The position numbers and the translations under genes are program-made. Positions 63,375 through 64,000 of a DNA stretch of 64,000 nt are shown here, one piece after another. The notes beneath the pieces were generated by a model that saw only the letters and a program-made list of their open reading frames with translations, was not told the origin of the DNA and did not search any database. The stretch spans positions 248,001-312,000 of the forward strand of contig OY829383.1 in the NCBI GenBank assembly GCA_963691835.1, read 5' to 3'. This DNA comes from G963691835 sp963691835 (GTDB taxonomy: Bacteria > Pseudomonadota > Alphaproteobacteria > Thalassobaculales > Thalassobaculaceae). How positions within the stretch are numbered: position 1 is the first letter of the stretch; each line of letters begins with the position of its first letter.

Positions 63375-64000
63375 TTACTTCCAGCCGGCCGAGTTCAAAA
63401 CCTCGACCGACGAGACAACGTTGTCAGCGATCTTGGACAGCTCGATCGAGTCCGGCCGGAAGATGCCGAGCTGTGCCACGGACGATGCAAGTCCGACGCC
63501 CGGAACAGCAGGATACTCGTCGTTACCGGCGGAGAAGTACTCCTGCGCCGTGTTGGATGCGAGGTACTCCAGGAACTTGATCGCGTTTTCGCGATTAGGT
63601 GCATGCTTGGCAACGCCGCCACCCGAAATGTTCATGTGGGCGCCGATGCTGTTCTGGTTCGGAAAGATCCAGCCAATGTTCCCGATTTGGTCAGCGGTAA
63701 TGGACTTATCGCCTTTCCGTAGGATGCGGGCGTAGTAGTAGGTGTTCGACATGGCGATCTTACACTCGCCCGATGCGATCCCGCGAAGCTGGTCGGTGTC
63801 GCCCCCTTGAGGATCCCGAGCGAAGTTGGCGACGACCCCATGGGCCCAACTCTGAATGACATCTTTGCCCAGGTGAGCAATCAGAGCGGCAGTGATGTTC
63901 TGGGTGTAGACATTCGACGAGGAGCGAATGCACACCATGCCCTTGTACTCGGGCTTCGCGAGATCCTGGTAGGTCTGCGGCGGATTTGAAACGCTGCTCT
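63375..64000 (-). CDS. Ferric iron ABC transporter substrate-binding protein (partial)
   Basis: C-terminal 208 residues; the start lies beyond the window's end. The frame enters at 64000 with SSVSNPPQTYQDLAKPEYKG. The motif SNTYYYARIL (adjacent tyrosines) and YKGMVCIRSSSNVY are typical of FbpA/FutA-type periplasmic iron-binding proteins, where the tyrosines hold Fe3+. Ends with AGWK, stop before 63375. Convergent with the permease gene at 61511 and sharing the terminator. Signal peptide not visible because the N-terminus is missing. Confidence 0.9.
   Translation of the reverse strand, partial: SSVSNPPQTYQDLAKPEYKGMVCIRSSSNVYTQNITAALIAHLGKDVIQSWAHGVVANFARDPQGGDTDQLRGIASGECKIAMSNTYYYARILRKGDKSITADQIGNIGWIFPNQNSIGAHMNISGGGVAKHAPNRENAIKFLEYLASNTAQEYFSAGNDEYPAVPGVGLASSVAQLGIFRPDSIELSKIADNVVSSVEVLNSAGWK

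Noticed and set aside
1..64000. CRISPR arrays, prophage, insertion sequences, tRNA or rRNA
   Set aside because: No spaced direct repeats, transposase motifs, terminal inverted repeats or cloverleaf sequences were seen.

Overview
The window looks like a compact, GC-rich (about 60%) alphaproteobacterial chromosome segment, probably from a free-living marine or saline species of Rhodospirillales-like type. This is inferred from the genes: an alphaproteobacterial RNase E with an acidic insert, an MmgR/suhB-type sRNA, a NavAb-like sodium channel, heterotetrameric sarcosine oxidase, a DddP-like DMSP lyase candidate and a choline-sulfatase-like sulfatase. Genes are tightly packed, with many ATGA/GTGA overlaps inside operons and several tail-to-tail overlaps. 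I see no rRNA, tRNA, CRISPR, prophage or insertion sequence.

Layout. 1-8.5 kb is an accessory-looking block. Two phytanoyl-CoA dioxygenase-family enzymes flank a sulfatase and a run of four exported proteins of unknown function (1149-5839), one of which ends in a notably AT-rich segment. 8.5-11 kb has guaA and a periplasmic alpha carbonic anhydrase. 10.9-15.5 kb is a Liv-type ABC transporter operon (binding protein, LivH, a LivM-LivG fusion, LivF) with a clear TPP riboswitch in its leader. 15.6-17.3 kb has a methyltransferase-like protein and an enoyl-CoA hydratase-family protein. 17.3-26 kb is core: RNase E, AmiC-type amidase, PBP1A and prfB with its +1 programmed frameshift.

26-31.4 kb: a DUF1835 protein, a small hypothetical, an M24 enzyme whose metal-ligand spacing matches DMSP lyase DddP, a glutathione transferase, and an SPFH/NfeD pair. 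31.5-36.8 kb: soxBDAG sarcosine oxidase, with a nitrilase and a NavAb-like channel after it. 38.7-42.5 kb: an Ntn-hydrolase, a DUF3253 protein, NnrU, and psuK-psuG downstream of argG. 43.8-51 kb: a cytosolic PAS histidine kinase, a YbbA/YbbP/TesA set, an aldo-keto reductase, ThpR and a membrane desaturase.

52.0-54.6 kb: an sRNA gene with promoter, hairpin, CU-rich motif and terminator, then a hypothetical and a pentapeptide-repeat protein. 54.6-58.2 kb: an ArsR regulator divergent from NIPSNAP and ABM genes, then chromate genes (chrA and a rhodanese-ChrB fusion). 58.4-64 kb: DusA, a septation/YciB-like protein, an MFS transporter, and a ferric-type ABC permease convergent with its partial binding protein, sharing one terminator.

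Together the recognisable metabolism points to use of methylated and sulfated osmolytes (sarcosine, probably DMSP, possibly sulfated choline-like compounds). The most novel leads are the TPP-controlled Liv transporter with a degenerate ABC signature, the DddP-like enzyme, the four-gene exported cluster and the sRNA.
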